Shown: positions 1-9,879, counted from the stretch's first letter. The stretch is 64,000 bases of DNA from Hyphomicrobiales bacterium (GCA_900468285.1 UBTF01000013.1:1-64000), one strand, 5' to 3'. Notes: generated by a model not told the origin, from the sequence alone. A program made the numbers and translations.

Positions 1-182
1 AAAATACAGATTTTATGTAACTAGCTGATTAGGCAGGGGTATTTCCGACGGGTAGCGATTTTCCCCGAAAGGGCGACCATGTGGCGCGTACTGGTCCTCC
101 GCCGTGAAACATGCCATAGGGTATCCACAGTGTCCGACGCCATGTCGTCGGTTCTCATCTGATATAAGAGATTGGATATCCC

Positions 183-1133
183 GTGCGCGTACTGCCTGAA
201 GCCGTCATTCCCGAACTGCCGAAATACTATCGTGGCAAGGTCCGCGAGAACTATGATCTGCCTGATGGCAACCGGGTCATCATCTCCACCGACCGCTTGA
301 GTGCTTTCGACCGGATACTGACCTGCATCCCATATAAGGGTCAGGTTCTGACCGAAACAGCTCGCTACTGGTTTGAGCAGACTAAAGACATTTGTCCGAA
401 CCATGTCGTGTCCTACCCAGACCCGAATGTGGTGATTGGCAAGCGGCTTGATATTCTGCCCGTTGAGATCGTTGTGCGCGGATATCTCGCTGGCACGACA
501 GGGACCTCCATTCTTACGCTCTATAAGAAGGGCGAGAGACATATGTATGGAGTTACCTTTCCAGAGGGCATGAGAGATAATCAGGTTTTGCCGGAACCGA
601 TTATCACCCCGACCAGCAAGGAATTCGATGGTGGCCATGATGAGCCGCTGACGCCAGCGGAGATCATAGAGAAGAAGCTGCTGACGGAAGCGCAGTGGCA
701 AACGCTTTCTGCCTATGCGCTGGCACTGTTCAAGCGGGGACAGGAAATTGCGGCAGAGCGCGGGCTTATCCTCGTCGACACAAAGTATGAGTTCGGCACG
801 GATGAAAACGGCACGATCATTCTGGCGGACGAGATCCATACGCCGGACAGCAGTCGTTACTGGATTGCAGAGAGCTATGAGCAAGCCTTCCAGAACGGGA
901 CACGACCCCAAAGCTTTGACAAGGATTTCGTGCGCGCCTGGGTGGCCGAGCGGTGCGACCCCTATAAGGACGCCATTCCCGAAATTCCACAGGAACTCGT
1001 TGAGCAGACATCCAAGGTCTATATCGAGGCGTTCGAGCGCATAACCGGAAAAGCGTTCCAGCCCGATGACAGCGGCAACTCTCCAATTGAAAGGGTGCGA
1101 AAGAATCTGGAGCCCTTCTTTCAGGGGGTGTAA
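183..1133 (+). CDS. purC: Phosphoribosylaminoimidazole-succinocarboxamide synthase (SAICAR synthase), long form
   Basis: The 316-residue product is a SAICAR synthase, which joins CAIR and aspartate using ATP in cytosolic purine synthesis. The N-terminus carries the family signature [12 protein letters not shown] followed by [10 protein letters not shown], and later [11 protein letters not shown] and [10 protein letters not shown], which form the ATP and CAIR sites. At about 316 residues it belongs to the longer, yeast ADE1-like class, not the roughly 240-residue bacterial class that rhizobia usually keep next to purS and purQ, so it may be a second purC (inference). The start is a GTG; an in-frame stop lies shortly upstream at 165-167. 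The next gene, ameR, begins only one base after the stop codon, with its ribosome-binding site inside purC. Confidence 0.93.
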   Translation: MRVLPEAVIPELPKYYRGKVRENYDLPDGNRVIISTDRLSAFDRILTCIPYKGQVLTETARYWFEQTKDICPNHVVSYPDPNVVIGKRLDILPVEIVVRGYLAGTTGTSILTLYKKGERHMYGVTFPEGMRDNQVLPEPIITPTSKEFDGGHDEPLTPAEIIEKKLLTEAQWQTLSAYALALFKRGQEIAAERGLILVDTKYEFGTDENGTIILADEIHTPDSSRYWIAESYEQAFQNGTRPQSFDKDFVRAWVAERCDPYKDAIPEIPQELVEQTSKVYIEAFERITGKAFQPDDSGNSPIERVRKNLEPFFQGV

Positions 1134-1134
1134 T

Positions 1135-1794
1135 TTGACCAAGACGAACAGCGAGAACTCACCGTCCCGGACGCAGGAGCATCCCCCTCGGAAAAGCCGT
1201 CCCCGGCGTTCGGCTGAGGAAACCCGCAGGGACATTCTGGCAATGACGGAATGTCTTTTTCGTGAGCGGGGGTTCGGGGCCGTCTCCATTGCCGATATTG
1301 CTGCGGCACTGGAGATGTCACCCGCCAATGTCTTCAAGCACTTCCACTCCAAGAACGCATTGGTCGATGCGATGTTTCTGCAGCAGATCCGCCTGCTCGA
1401 ACAGAAGCTGATGCCGCTGGACGCATCACATCCACCTTTCGAGCGCCTGGCGCATCTGGCACGAAGCCTGATGGAGAACCATCGCCGCGATCTGAACGAC
1501 AATCCCTATATCTTCGAAATGATCCTCATGACGGCCAAGCGAGAACTCGCCTGCGGCCGTTATTACGAGAATGTCATTTCCGATCTGCTGGCGACAATCA
1601 TCCGCGACGGTGTTTCGGCCGGTATCTACGCGCAGACGGATATCGACACGTCTGCGCGCACCGCACTGATGGCGTTGACAAGCGTCCTTCATCCTGCGCT
1701 CATCGCACATGAGGAAGTCGACATTTTAGCAACACGATGTAGAGAACTTGCTGAACTAGTCGATTGTGCACTGCGGTATGGGATTGCTAAGTGA
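1135..1794 (+). CDS. ameR: TetR-family repressor of the adjacent RND pump (AmeR)
   Basis: The 219-residue protein has a basic N-terminal tail, then a TetR helix-turn-helix at about residues 25-70 (GFGAVSIADIAAALEMSPANVFKHF) with the typical hydrophobic ligand-binding helical domain behind it. The first ATG in frame lies inside purC, so I chose a TTG at 1135, which has AGGGGG six bases upstream and begins one base after the purC stop. Its place directly upstream of, and co-oriented with, an RND adaptor-pump-channel set matches AmeR, the known local repressor of ameABC in Agrobacterium. Repression of ameABC, and probably of itself, is inferred from position. No clear operator palindrome stood out in the 132 bases before ameA. 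Confidence 0.88.
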   Translation: MTKTNSENSPSRTQEHPPRKSRPRRSAEETRRDILAMTECLFRERGFGAVSIADIAAALEMSPANVFKHFHSKNALVDAMFLQQIRLLEQKLMPLDASHPPFERLAHLARSLMENHRRDLNDNPYIFEMILMTAKRELACGRYYENVISDLLATIIRDGVSAGIYAQTDIDTSARTALMALTSVLHPALIAHEEVDILATRCRELAELVDCALRYGIAK

Positions 1795-1926
1795 CGATAA
1801 CGGCTATACGTCACCAGCTCCTGAAGGTCGCCTTAAAGCGCCGCACGCGGAAGAATGACGCAGAGCCGATGCGCTGTGAACCATGAAGCATCACTGAAAT
1901 CTTGGCCGCCGAACATGAGAACTCCG

Positions 1927-3138
1927 ATGAAAAGACGTTTTGGTCCTTTATTGACACTAATGCTCATGGCAGGCGCGATAGCGGGTTGCAGCGAGGGCGG
2001 CGAAGAAAACAAGGCTGCAGGGCAGGCAAACCAGCGCCCACCCTCTCCCGTCAGCATCATTACAATGTCCATGAGCGAGCACCCGCTGACCACAGTTCTG
2101 CCAGGCCGCGCAAGCGCCTATCAGATGGCAGAAATTCGACCGCGTGTGACCGGTATAATCCGTCAAATTCCCTTCAAGGAAGGCAGCGCGGTAAAACAGG
2201 GCGACATTCTCTACCAGATCGAGGACAATACCTACAGGGCAGAAGTCGCGCAGGCGCAGGCAAGTCTTGCCAAGGCGCAGGCAAGCATTCCCGGCGCCCA
2301 GGCCAATCTTTCCCGTTACGAACGACTGGTAAACAGCGGTGCGACCCAGATCGAATATGAAAATGCAAAAACGACCTTGGCACAGGCACAGGCCGATGTA
2401 GCGCAGGCGCAGGCCGCGCTCGAGACCGCGACGATCAATCTCGACCTTACCAAGATCCGCGCGCCATTTGATGGCATCACCTCCTCGACCAATTTCAGCA
2501 TCGGCAACGTCGTCACAGCCAACCAGACATCTGCCCTGACCACGCTTCGTCGCATCGACCCCATCTACATCGAATTGATGGAGTCCAGCGCCAACCTGCA
2601 GCGTTTGAGAAGCGCTGTTGAATCTGGCCAGCTTGGGAAACGGGAGGCAACCGCAGGCATTCATCTGACGCTTGAGGACGGCACCGAATATTCGCAGGAC
2701 GGCAAGGTCGACATGTCCGACATGTCTGTCAGTGAAACGACTGGCACCTATTCTATCCGCGCATTGTTCAAGAATCCCGATGCGACCATCCTGCCCGGCA
2801 TGTACATGCGGGCAACCCTGACGATTGGCAATGAGAAGGGTTTCCTGATCCCGCAGCGCGCAGCGACCCGCAACGCCAATGGCGAGTTGACGGCCAAGTT
2901 CGTGACTGCCGAAAACAAGATTGAAACGCGTATCTTCCCGACCAGCAAGGAATCCCGCAACGCCTGGCTGGTGACGGAGAACGTGAAAGACGGCGACAAG
3001 CTTGTGGTTGATGGCTTCCAGTGGATTACCGAAGGCGCAACCGTTGCGCCCGTCGAGGCAACAATTGACGAGCGAGGTCTGGTGACACCGAAGCAGCAGC
3101 CTCAAGCCGCACCCGCGGCTGCGCCCGAAGCAAAGTAA
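1927..3138 (+). CDS. ameA: RND efflux periplasmic adaptor lipoprotein (AmeA)
   Basis: This is a membrane-fusion protein linking the inner-membrane pump to the outer-membrane channel. A short basic signal segment ends in the lipobox IAGC (Cys21 counted from the ATG at 1927), so it should be lipid-anchored in the periplasm. The lipoyl half-motif (RPRVTGIIRQIPFKEGSAVKQGD), a long alanine- and glutamine-rich coiled coil, and the second lipoyl half (DLTKIRAPFDGITS) follow in AcrA/MexA order, then a beta-barrel and membrane-proximal domain. The tail is low-complexity Pro/Ala/Gln. An in-frame ATG at 1915 would add four residues; 1927 fits the signal peptide best. About 50 bases separate it from ameB. 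Confidence 0.92.
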   Translation: MKRRFGPLLTLMLMAGAIAGCSEGGEENKAAGQANQRPPSPVSIITMSMSEHPLTTVLPGRASAYQMAEIRPRVTGIIRQIPFKEGSAVKQGDILYQIEDNTYRAEVAQAQASLAKAQASIPGAQANLSRYERLVNSGATQIEYENAKTTLAQAQADVAQAQAALETATINLDLTKIRAPFDGITSSTNFSIGNVVTANQTSALTTLRRIDPIYIELMESSANLQRLRSAVESGQLGKREATAGIHLTLEDGTEYSQDGKVDMSDMSVSETTGTYSIRALFKNPDATILPGMYMRATLTIGNEKGFLIPQRAATRNANGELTAKFVTAENKIETRIFPTSKESRNAWLVTENVKDGDKLVVDGFQWITEGATVAPVEATIDERGLVTPKQQPQAAPAAAPEAK

Positions 3139-3188
3139 ATTCGTCCGAGTTCCCCATGCACATCTGCAATATGTAAGGCGCAGTCCAA

Positions 3189-6100
3189 ATGGCTCATTTC
3201 TTCATACGGCGCCCCGTCTTTGCGTGGGTTATCGCAATCGTCATCATGCTTGGCGGTGCACTCGCAATTTCGACCCTGTCGATTTCCCAATATCCGGAAA
3301 TTGCACCGACGACCGTCCGCATCAGCGCCACCTATAATGGTGCAAGCGCCGAAACGGTGGAAAAGTCGGTTACGACCGTGATCGAGGACGGTATGACGGG
3401 CCTTGACGACCTGACTTACATGACCTCGTCTTCCAGCACCGGAAGCGCCTCGGTCACGCTCACCTTCGGCAACAGCATCATGCCTGACATCGCGCAGGTC
3501 CAGGTTCAGAACAAGTTGCAGCTCGTCCAGTCGCAGTTGCCTGACGTCGTTCAGCAGCAGGGGGTCGATGTCAGCCGCTCCACATCCAGCATCCTGATGG
3601 TCGGCGCGCTGATCTCCACCGACGGTAAGCGCAACTCCGCAGATCTCGGCAACGTATTTTCGAGCACGCTGGAAGATCAGGTCAAACGTCTTGAGGGCGT
3701 GGGCTCGATCAACGTCTTTGGCTCCGAATATGCGATGCGTATCTGGCTGGACCCGTTCAGGCTCAACAAATATCAGTTGACCACCGCTGATGTTACCAGC
3801 GCCATTGAAAGCCAGAACACGCAGGTTTCGGTGGGATCGCTCGGTGCGCTACCTGCCGTCGTGGGACAGCAGCTCAACGTAACGGTAACGGCACAAAGCC
3901 AGCTGACAACGGTGGCCGACTTCGAATCCGTCATCCTCAAGGTCGAGAAGGACGGCGCAGCTGTTCGCCTCAGCGACGTAGCCCGCATCGAGATCGGGCA
4001 GGAAAGCTATGGCGGCGATTCGCGCTCCAACAGCCGTCCGTCTGCGGGCTTTGCCGTTAACCTCGCCACCGGTGCCAATGCGCTGGACACGGCGGCGCGC
4101 GTCAAGACCGTGCTGGTCAACGCAGAAAGCTCTCTTCCCGAAGGCGTGGCCATCGAATACCCCTATGACACGACGCCTTTCGTCAAGCTGTCGATCGAAA
4201 AAGTGGTGCACACGCTGATCGAAGCGATCATTCTGGTTTTCGTTGTTCTCCTCGTCTTCCTGCAGAATCTCAGGGCAACGTTCATTCCCATGATTGCCGT
4301 GCCGGTCGTTCTTCTTGGAACATTCGGCATTCTGGCGCTGACCGGATATTCCATCAACACGCTGACCATGTTTGCCATGGTGCTGGCCATCGGTCTTCTC
4401 GTTGACGATGCCATCGTCGTCGTTGAAAACGTCGAACGAATCATGTCGGAAGAGGGGCTTTCCCCTCTGGAAGCGACCGAAAAATCGATGGGTGAAATTA
4501 CCGGCGCCATCGTCGGTATCGCACTCGTCCTTACCGCCGTTTTCATCCCCATGGCCTTTTTCGGCGGCTCTACCGGTATCATCTATCGCCAGTTCTCGAT
4601 CACGATCGTCTCTGCGATGCTGCTGTCGGCGGTGGTCGCCATCGTTCTGACCCCTGCCCTGTGCGCAACAATGTTGAAGCCGGTCAAGCATGAGAAGAAG
4701 CAGACGGGCCCTGCAGCATGGTTCAACCGCAACTTCAACCGCACGACCAACGGCTATGTTTCCAGCATCGGCTATTTGCTCAAGCGGCCACTGCGCGTGC
4801 TGGTCCTGTTTCTCGTCGTGATCGGCGGCTGCGCGTGGTTCTTCACCCGCCTTCCCACATCCTTCCTGCCGCAGGAAGACCAGGGTGTGCTTTTGACAAT
4901 CGTCCAGACCCCGACCGGCTCGACCATCGAACGCACCAATGCGGTCGTAAAGCAGGTGGAGGCCTTCTACCGCGAGAAAGAGGGCAACAATGTCGAATCG
5001 GTTTTCGGCGTTCTTGGTTTCAGCTTCACCGGTTCCGGCCAGAATAACGCTATGGTCTTCACCAAGCTGAAGGACTTCTCAGTCCGGACGTCTGCTGAAA
5101 GCCACGCAGCTGCGATCGTCGGGCGCGCCCAGAAGGCATTCTTCGGAATGCGTGACGCACAGGTCTTTGCACTTCTGCCGCCGGCCATTCAGGGCCTGGG
5201 CAATTCCAGCGGCTTTTCGATGTATCTCGTTGATAGCGGCAAAAACGGCACCGATGCCCTGACAGCCGCTTCCAAGGAATTGATCAGACAGGCGGGGACC
5301 AACCCTAATCTCAGTTCCCTTCGCAGCAACAGCCGTGACGACGAATCACAGATGAAGATCAATCTCGATCAGGAAAAGATGGGGGCGATGGGAGTCGATC
5401 TTGCTTCCGTCAACCTGATGCTGTCCACGATCTTCGCCGGCCGCGACGTCAACGACTTTACGCTGAATGGCGAATTGAGACCTGTTTACGTTCAGGGCGA
5501 TGCACCTTACCGGATGCAGCCGGAAGATCTGAAATACTGGTATGCCCGCAATACAAACGGGGAAATGGTGCCCTTTTCCTCCTTTAGCGAAGTATCCTGG
5601 ATCAATGGTCCGCCGACACTCGCCCGCTTCAACGGAACAAGCGCGATCTCGATGGAAGGCGCTGCCGGCCCGGGAGTGGCTTCTGGCGATGCAATGGACG
5701 AGATGGAACGGATGACCGCGGCTTTGCCGGGCGGTTACACCGTGGCATGGCAGGGCATCTCCTATCAGGAACGCTTGTCTGGCTCACAGGCACCCATGCT
5801 CTATGCGCTCTCGGTGCTTATCGTATTTCTGTGCCTTGCCGCACTGTATGAAAGCTGGTCGATACCCTTCTCGGTCATCATGGCGGTGCCAGTGGGCGTG
5901 CTGGGGGCGCTGGTCGCAGCGCATTTCTTCGGTCAATCCAATGACGTCTACTTCAAGGTGGGGCTGCTGACGACCATCGGCCTTGCCGCGAAAAACGCCA
6001 TCCTCATCGTCGAATTTGCAAAGGAGCGCCAGGAGCACGGCTTGAGTTTGCTGGATGCTACCCTCGAAGCTGCAAAGCTGAGATTACGTCCGATTATCAT

Positions 6101-6278
6101 GACATCGCTCGCCTTCATTCTCGGCGTCGTACCATTGGCAATTGCCAACGGTGCAGGCTCTGCGGCGCAGAATGCGATCGGTATCGGGGTATTGGGTGGT
6201 ATGCTTTCTGCAACACTGCTCGGAATTTTCTTCATCCCGTCGTTTTTCGTCATTATTCGGCGGATATCTAAACGTTAA
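3189..6278 (+). CDS. ameB: RND multidrug efflux pump, HAE1 family (AmeB)
   Basis: The 1029-residue inner-membrane transporter is an AcrB/MexB homologue that uses the proton gradient to export hydrophobic drugs. It opens with FFIRRPVFAWVIAIVIMLGG, the standard first RND membrane helix. The proton-relay residues are present: the adjacent aspartates D406-D407 in transmembrane helix 4 (LLVDDAIVVVENVER) and Lys935 in helix 10 (GLAAKNAILIVEFAK). Two large periplasmic loops and twelve membrane segments give the usual duplicated layout, and length is normal. It lies between its adaptor and its outer-membrane factor in the order ameA-ameB-ameC. The identity as AmeB rests on this arrangement and the flanking TetR gene. 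Confidence 0.95.
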   Translation: MAHFFIRRPVFAWVIAIVIMLGGALAISTLSISQYPEIAPTTVRISATYNGASAETVEKSVTTVIEDGMTGLDDLTYMTSSSSTGSASVTLTFGNSIMPDIAQVQVQNKLQLVQSQLPDVVQQQGVDVSRSTSSILMVGALISTDGKRNSADLGNVFSSTLEDQVKRLEGVGSINVFGSEYAMRIWLDPFRLNKYQLTTADVTSAIESQNTQVSVGSLGALPAVVGQQLNVTVTAQSQLTTVADFESVILKVEKDGAAVRLSDVARIEIGQESYGGDSRSNSRPSAGFAVNLATGANALDTAARVKTVLVNAESSLPEGVAIEYPYDTTPFVKLSIEKVVHTLIEAIILVFVVLLVFLQNLRATFIPMIAVPVVLLGTFGILALTGYSINTLTMFAMVLAIGLLVDDAIVVVENVERIMSEEGLSPLEATEKSMGEITGAIVGIALVLTAVFIPMAFFGGSTGIIYRQFSITIVSAMLLSAVVAIVLTPALCATMLKPVKHEKKQTGPAAWFNRNFNRTTNGYVSSIGYLLKRPLRVLVLFLVVIGGCAWFFTRLPTSFLPQEDQGVLLTIVQTPTGSTIERTNAVVKQVEAFYREKEGNNVESVFGVLGFSFTGSGQNNAMVFTKLKDFSVRTSAESHAAAIVGRAQKAFFGMRDAQVFALLPPAIQGLGNSSGFSMYLVDSGKNGTDALTAASKELIRQAGTNPNLSSLRSNSRDDESQMKINLDQEKMGAMGVDLASVNLMLSTIFAGRDVNDFTLNGELRPVYVQGDAPYRMQPEDLKYWYARNTNGEMVPFSSFSEVSWINGPPTLARFNGTSAISMEGAAGPGVASGDAMDEMERMTAALPGGYTVAWQGISYQERLSGSQAPMLYALSVLIVFLCLAALYESWSIPFSVIMAVPVGVLGALVAAHFFGQSNDVYFKVGLLTTIGLAAKNAILIVEFAKERQEHGLSLLDATLEAAKLRLRPIIMTSLAFILGVVPLAIANGAGSAAQNAIGIGVLGGMLSATLLGIFFIPSFFVIIRRISKR

Positions 6279-6419
6279 CAAATAAAAAATATGCTAGCAA
6301 AACCGAAAGACGCTGTTAGAAATGTTGGCAATTGTGAACCGCATTTTTCTTCAGTATCCGGCGCTACGCTCGTTTTGACTGAGGTGCCAAGTGCGCCAAA
6401 TAAAATTGGGATAATTTCA

Positions 6420-7874
6420 ATGTCGTCCATTCGCGCTACCATTCCTCTTGCAATGCTGCTGCTTTCCGGCTGCGTTGTCGGTCCGGACCACAAGGCACCA
6501 GAAACCCAGATGCCTGGGAAATTTGCCGAGGGCGGAACCGCCACCAACGGCGACGTGGCAACGGTGGCCTGGTGGAACGCGTTCAATGACAGCCGCCTGA
6601 ACGGCTACGTGGCAACGGGCCTTTCCCAGAACCTCACGGTTCTGCAGGCACTGGAGCGAATCAACCAGGCTCAGTCGCAGATAACGGTCGCTGGCGCTGG
6701 CGCGCTCCCAAGCCTTACTGGTTCTGCCTCCCACACCACCGGACAGACCAAGGGCAGCTTCCCGACCAACAACTCCAGCGTCCAGAACAATTCCTCAGGC
6801 GGTCTGGATGTGTCCTGGCTGCTCGACCTTTTCGGTCAGTATCGCCGGTCCAAGGAAAACGCGAGCGCACAGCTTGATGCCGCCTATTCAACGGCCGACG
6901 TACAGCGTCTGACGCTGATCTCTTCCGTAGTTTCAGCCTATATCGATGTTCGATACTATCAGGAACGTCTGGCAATTGCCCGCGAGAACCTGAAGTCTCG
7001 TCGCGAGACGCTGGACCTGACCAAGCTTCAGCTTGAAGCCGGTGCTGCATCGCGCCTCGACGTCGTCCAGTCTGAAGGCCTCGTCAATTCCACGCTTGCG
7101 GACATGCCTGGTCTTGAAACAAGTTTCCGTCAGGCCGCGCACCGCATCGCTACACTTCTCGGCATGCCAGCCTCTTCGCTGGTTGTCGAATTGCAGCGTG
7201 GCGCACGCCAGCCGGTTGCTCGCAGACCTGCGACAACAGGTATTCCTGCTGACCTGATCCGCAATCGTCCAGACATTCGCGTTGCCGAGCGCAACCTGGC
7301 TGCCGCCACCGCACAGATCGGTGTTGCCGAATCACGCCTCTATCCAAGCATCACCATCAGCGGCTCGATTTCGCCAAGCTACGTGAACCTCTCCAACAAT
7401 GGCTCGCGTGGAACATCGAACACCTGGTCCTTCGGCCCAAGCCTCGTCCTGCCAATCCTTGATGGTGGCAGCCTGCGTGCCAATGTCGATATCGCCAAGT
7501 CATCGGCTCGTGAGCAGTATCTGGTCTGGAAATCCACCGTTCTGGAAGCAATTGAAGAGGTTGAGAACGCACTGGCAGCCGTCAATCGCGACAAGCAGAC
7601 CGAAGACGCCCTTCGCAGAACCGTGAAGTCCTATCAGGAAGCTCTCTCGCTCGCGACAGCCAGCTATCGTGACGGTGCCTCGTCTCTGCTAGACGTACTG
7701 GATGCTCAGCGTCAGGTGTCCACGGCGCAGGCCAATCTCGCGACAGCCGTTCAAAAGACAGCTCAGGATTACGTATCTCTGAGCATCGCGCTTGGCGGCG
7801 GTTACGCGGTCGGCGAAACGCAAGCCGTCACCGGACCCAAGGTAGCTGCAGCAAACCCTCCCAAGGGTATGTGA
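6420..7874 (+). CDS. ameC: Outer-membrane efflux channel lipoprotein (AmeC)
   Basis: The 484-residue TolC/OprM-family channel completes the pump. The open frame runs back to 6291, but the ATG at 6420 gives a proper lipoprotein leader with lipobox LSGC (Cys18) followed by VGPDHKAPE, a motif near the mature N-terminus of NodT-type outer-membrane factors. Two OEP repeats are visible; helices rich in Ala, Gln and Ser surround IRNRPDIRVAERNLAAA-type and SLLDVLDAQRQ segments. A 140-base AT-rich gap precedes the gene, so a secondary promoter is possible. A strong terminator follows at 7899. It probably docks on AmeA-AmeB in the periplasm. Confidence 0.92.
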   Translation: MSSIRATIPLAMLLLSGCVVGPDHKAPETQMPGKFAEGGTATNGDVATVAWWNAFNDSRLNGYVATGLSQNLTVLQALERINQAQSQITVAGAGALPSLTGSASHTTGQTKGSFPTNNSSVQNNSSGGLDVSWLLDLFGQYRRSKENASAQLDAAYSTADVQRLTLISSVVSAYIDVRYYQERLAIARENLKSRRETLDLTKLQLEAGAASRLDVVQSEGLVNSTLADMPGLETSFRQAAHRIATLLGMPASSLVVELQRGARQPVARRPATTGIPADLIRNRPDIRVAERNLAAATAQIGVAESRLYPSITISGSISPSYVNLSNNGSRGTSNTWSFGPSLVLPILDGGSLRANVDIAKSSAREQYLVWKSTVLEAIEEVENALAAVNRDKQTEDALRRTVKSYQEALSLATASYRDGASSLLDVLDAQRQVSTAQANLATAVQKTAQDYVSLSIALGGGYAVGETQAVTGPKVAAANPPKGM

Positions 7875-7898
7875 TAAGCTCAGCAATTCGAACAGATA

Positions 7899-7930
7899 AA
7901 AAACCCGCGGCTTCGACCGCGGTTTTTTTT
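7899..7930 (+). terminator. Rho-independent terminator of the ameABC operon
   Basis: CCGCGG, a six-base loop and CCGCGG form a GC-rich hairpin directly followed by eight T residues. It begins about 25 bases after the ameC stop and has A residues on its left flank, so the stem can extend by A-T pairs. Confidence 0.85.
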
Positions 7931-7950
7931 ATGTCTGTAAACCGCGCACA

Positions 7951-7977
7951 ATAAAGGCCCCGGATCGGGGCCTTTAT
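7951..7977 (-). terminator. Perfect 12-bp hairpin, probable efp terminator
   Basis: ATAAAGGCCCCG, the loop GAT and CGGGGCCTTTAT make a perfect dyad 21 bases beyond the efp stop codon. Read on the minus strand it ends in TTTAT rather than a long T run, so it may act as a modest terminator or as a 3' stabilising hairpin. Confidence 0.6.
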
Positions 7978-7997
7978 CATGCAGGGTCACGGAGCGT

Positions 7998-8567
7998 TTA
8001 GTTCTTGGCGCGCTCGACGTAGGAATTGTCTTCCGTTGCGATGACAACACGGATGCCTGCATCAACATGCGGCGGAACCATCGTACGAATGCCGTTCGAC
8101 AGGATCGCTGGCTTGTAGGAGGAAGACGCGGTCTGGCCCTTGACGACCGGTTCGGTCTCAACGATCTCGAGCGTTACGTGACGCGGAAGTTCCACGGCCA
8201 GCGGCAAGCCTTCGTGGATCGACAGGACGCAGGTCATGCCTTCCTGAAGATAGGCCTTCTGCTCACCCATGGTTTCAACGTCAACCACGACCTGATCGTA
8301 GTTTTCCGGGTTCATGAAGTGGAAGCCTTCACCGTCTTCGTAGAGAAACTGGAAGTTCAGGTCTTCAACGAAGGCACGCTCAACCTGTTCGGTCGTGCGC
8401 CAACGCTCAGACACCTTCACGCCATCAACGATGCGGCGCATATCGACCTGGGTCACAGGCGTGCCCTTGCCGGGATGGAAGTTGCTGGCGCTGAGAACGA
8501 CATAGAGCTTGCCATCCACGTCGATAACATTGCCCTTGCGGACGGATGAGGCGATAACCTTGACCAT
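7998..8567 (-). CDS. efp: Translation elongation factor P
   Basis: The 189-residue protein is EF-P, which binds stalled ribosomes and promotes peptide bonds at consecutive prolines. The N-terminal KOW-like domain carries the loop HPGKG with Lys34, the residue that EpmA beta-lysylates in Escherichia coli, and two OB-fold domains follow with a [13 protein letters not shown] ending near the C-terminus. The presence of Lys34, rather than Arg, agrees with the epmA and epmB genes that start divergently about 250 bases away. Length and sequence are standard. The shared divergent promoter region could coordinate EF-P with its modification enzymes (inference). Confidence 0.97.
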   Translation of the reverse strand: MVKVIASSVRKGNVIDVDGKLYVVLSASNFHPGKGTPVTQVDMRRIVDGVKVSERWRTTEQVERAFVEDLNFQFLYEDGEGFHFMNPENYDQVVVDVETMGEQKAYLQEGMTCVLSIHEGLPLAVELPRHVTLEIVETEPVVKGQTASSSYKPAILSNGIRTMVPPHVDAGIRVVIATEDNSYVERAKN

Positions 8568-8705
8568 AGGATTTCCTTGTAACTCAATGAAATGCGTCGT
8601 AAAGGACCGCGCGGCTGCACCGACCCGACGGACGTTTTGTAAGTTTTCTGGGGCGCAACTATCCTAAATTTGCGGGAATTGCCAGCCTTCAACAGCATTG
8701 AACCA

Positions 8706-8760
8706 AAAACTGTGCGGCAGTTTTCGAATATTTCGATAAAAGGCGGAGTTTGAACGCCTT
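8706..8760. promoter_or_regulatory. Three consecutive short inverted repeats in the efp/epmA divergent region
   Basis: Within 55 bases lie AAAACTG-5-CAGTTTT (8706-8724), TCGAA-3-TTCGA (8724-8736) and AAGGCG-9-CGCCTT (8740-8760), all with perfect arms. They sit 54 to 109 bases before the epmA start. They could be leader hairpins or protein sites; no known motif is recognised. Confidence 0.35.
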
Positions 8761-8814
8761 CGATCTGAACAATTCTTCTGCCGACCAACCGTATTGATGA
8801 AAAGAAAGCAGCAT

Positions 8815-9879
8815 ATGGGCTCGAAGCTCGACACAGCATCTGCCTGGTGGACACCCGACGTTCACCTGGATCGCCGCCCCTTCCTCCTGGGTCGAAATGC
8901 GATACAGGCAGCCATGCGCAGCTTTTTCGCCGCCCGCGATTTTCTGGAAGTCGATACCGCGACCTTGCAGATCTCTCCCGGCAACGAGGCACATCTGCAC
9001 GCCTTTGCGACGACCGGAATAAGCACCAGCGGCGAGCGCGCGCCCTTGTATCTTCACACGTCGCCGGAGTTCGCCTGCAAGAAATTGCTGGCGGCCGGAG
9101 AAAAGCGCATCAGTTGCTTTGCCCACGTCTACCGCAATCGCGAGCGCGGACCGTTGCATCATCCGGAATTCACCATGCTGGAGTGGTACCGGGTCGGCGA
9201 AACCTATGAGACGTTGATGCGCGACAGCGCGCAATTGCTGGGGCTCGCCGCAGAAACAGCAAAGACGAAGACCCTGACCTACCGGGGGAGGAGCATCGAC
9301 CCGTTTCTTGAACCTGAGCGACTGAGCGTGGCGGAAGCCTTTAATCGCTTCGGCAATATCGATCTTTTGGCAACCATTGCCCCAGATGGCGAAACCGACC
9401 GTGACCATCTTGCAGCAGAGCTGAAACAAGCCGGCATCCGCAGTGCCGATGATGACAGCTGGGCGGATATGTTCAGTCGTGTCATCGTAGAGCGTGTCGA
9501 GCCCAAGCTCGGCTTCGAGCGGGCGACCATTCTTGATGAGTATCCGACAAGCGAGGCCGCACTCGCCCGTCGTTCTCCAGCAGACAGCCGCGTTGCGGAG
9601 CGTTTCGAGCTCTATGCCTGCGGCGTGGAACTCGCCAATGCCTTCGGCGAACTGACGGATGCCGCAGAACAACGTCGCCGTTTCGAAGCGGAAATGCGTG
9701 AGAAACAGCGTGTCTACGGCGAGACCTACCCGATCGATGAAGACCTGCTGGCAGCACTCGAAATCATGCCGGCGGCCAGCGGCATTGCGCTTGGCTTTGA
9801 CCGTCTGGTGATGTTGGCAACGGGTGCACCGAGGATTGACCTTGTCATGTGGGCGCCAGTACCGGATTATGGTTCATGA
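8815..9879 (+). CDS. epmA: EF-P--(R)-beta-lysine ligase (EpmA/GenX/PoxA)
   Basis: This is a class II lysyl-tRNA synthetase-like catalytic domain without the anticodon-binding domain, about 354 residues, as expected for EpmA. Motif 2 is visible in CFAHVYRNRERG with HHPEFTMLEWY after it, and motif 3 in GIALGFDRLVML near the C-terminus; the lysine-recognition segment GVELANAFGEL is also present. It should attach beta-lysine to Lys34 of EF-P in the cytosol. I chose ATG 8815 (purine-rich AAAAGAAAG upstream); ATG 8797 or TTG 8794 would extend it slightly. Its last codon overlaps the epmB start in ATGA, so the two modification enzymes are translationally coupled. Confidence 0.92.
   Translation: MGSKLDTASAWWTPDVHLDRRPFLLGRNAIQAAMRSFFAARDFLEVDTATLQISPGNEAHLHAFATTGISTSGERAPLYLHTSPEFACKKLLAAGEKRISCFAHVYRNRERGPLHHPEFTMLEWYRVGETYETLMRDSAQLLGLAAETAKTKTLTYRGRSIDPFLEPERLSVAEAFNRFGNIDLLATIAPDGETDRDHLAAELKQAGIRSADDDSWADMFSRVIVERVEPKLGFERATILDEYPTSEAALARRSPADSRVAERFELYACGVELANAFGELTDAAEQRRRFEAEMREKQRVYGETYPIDEDLLAALEIMPAASGIALGFDRLVMLATGAPRIDLVMWAPVPDYGS

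Noticed and set aside
21..1502. A 493-codon open frame on the minus strand across purC and ameR
   Set aside because: It is antisense to two well-supported genes, shows no family motif and has the composition of a shadow frame in GC-rich DNA.
1795..1926. A TetR operator palindrome between ameR and ameA
   Set aside because: Only weak five-base repeats (GATGC and GCATC) are present; nothing convincing as an AmeR site.
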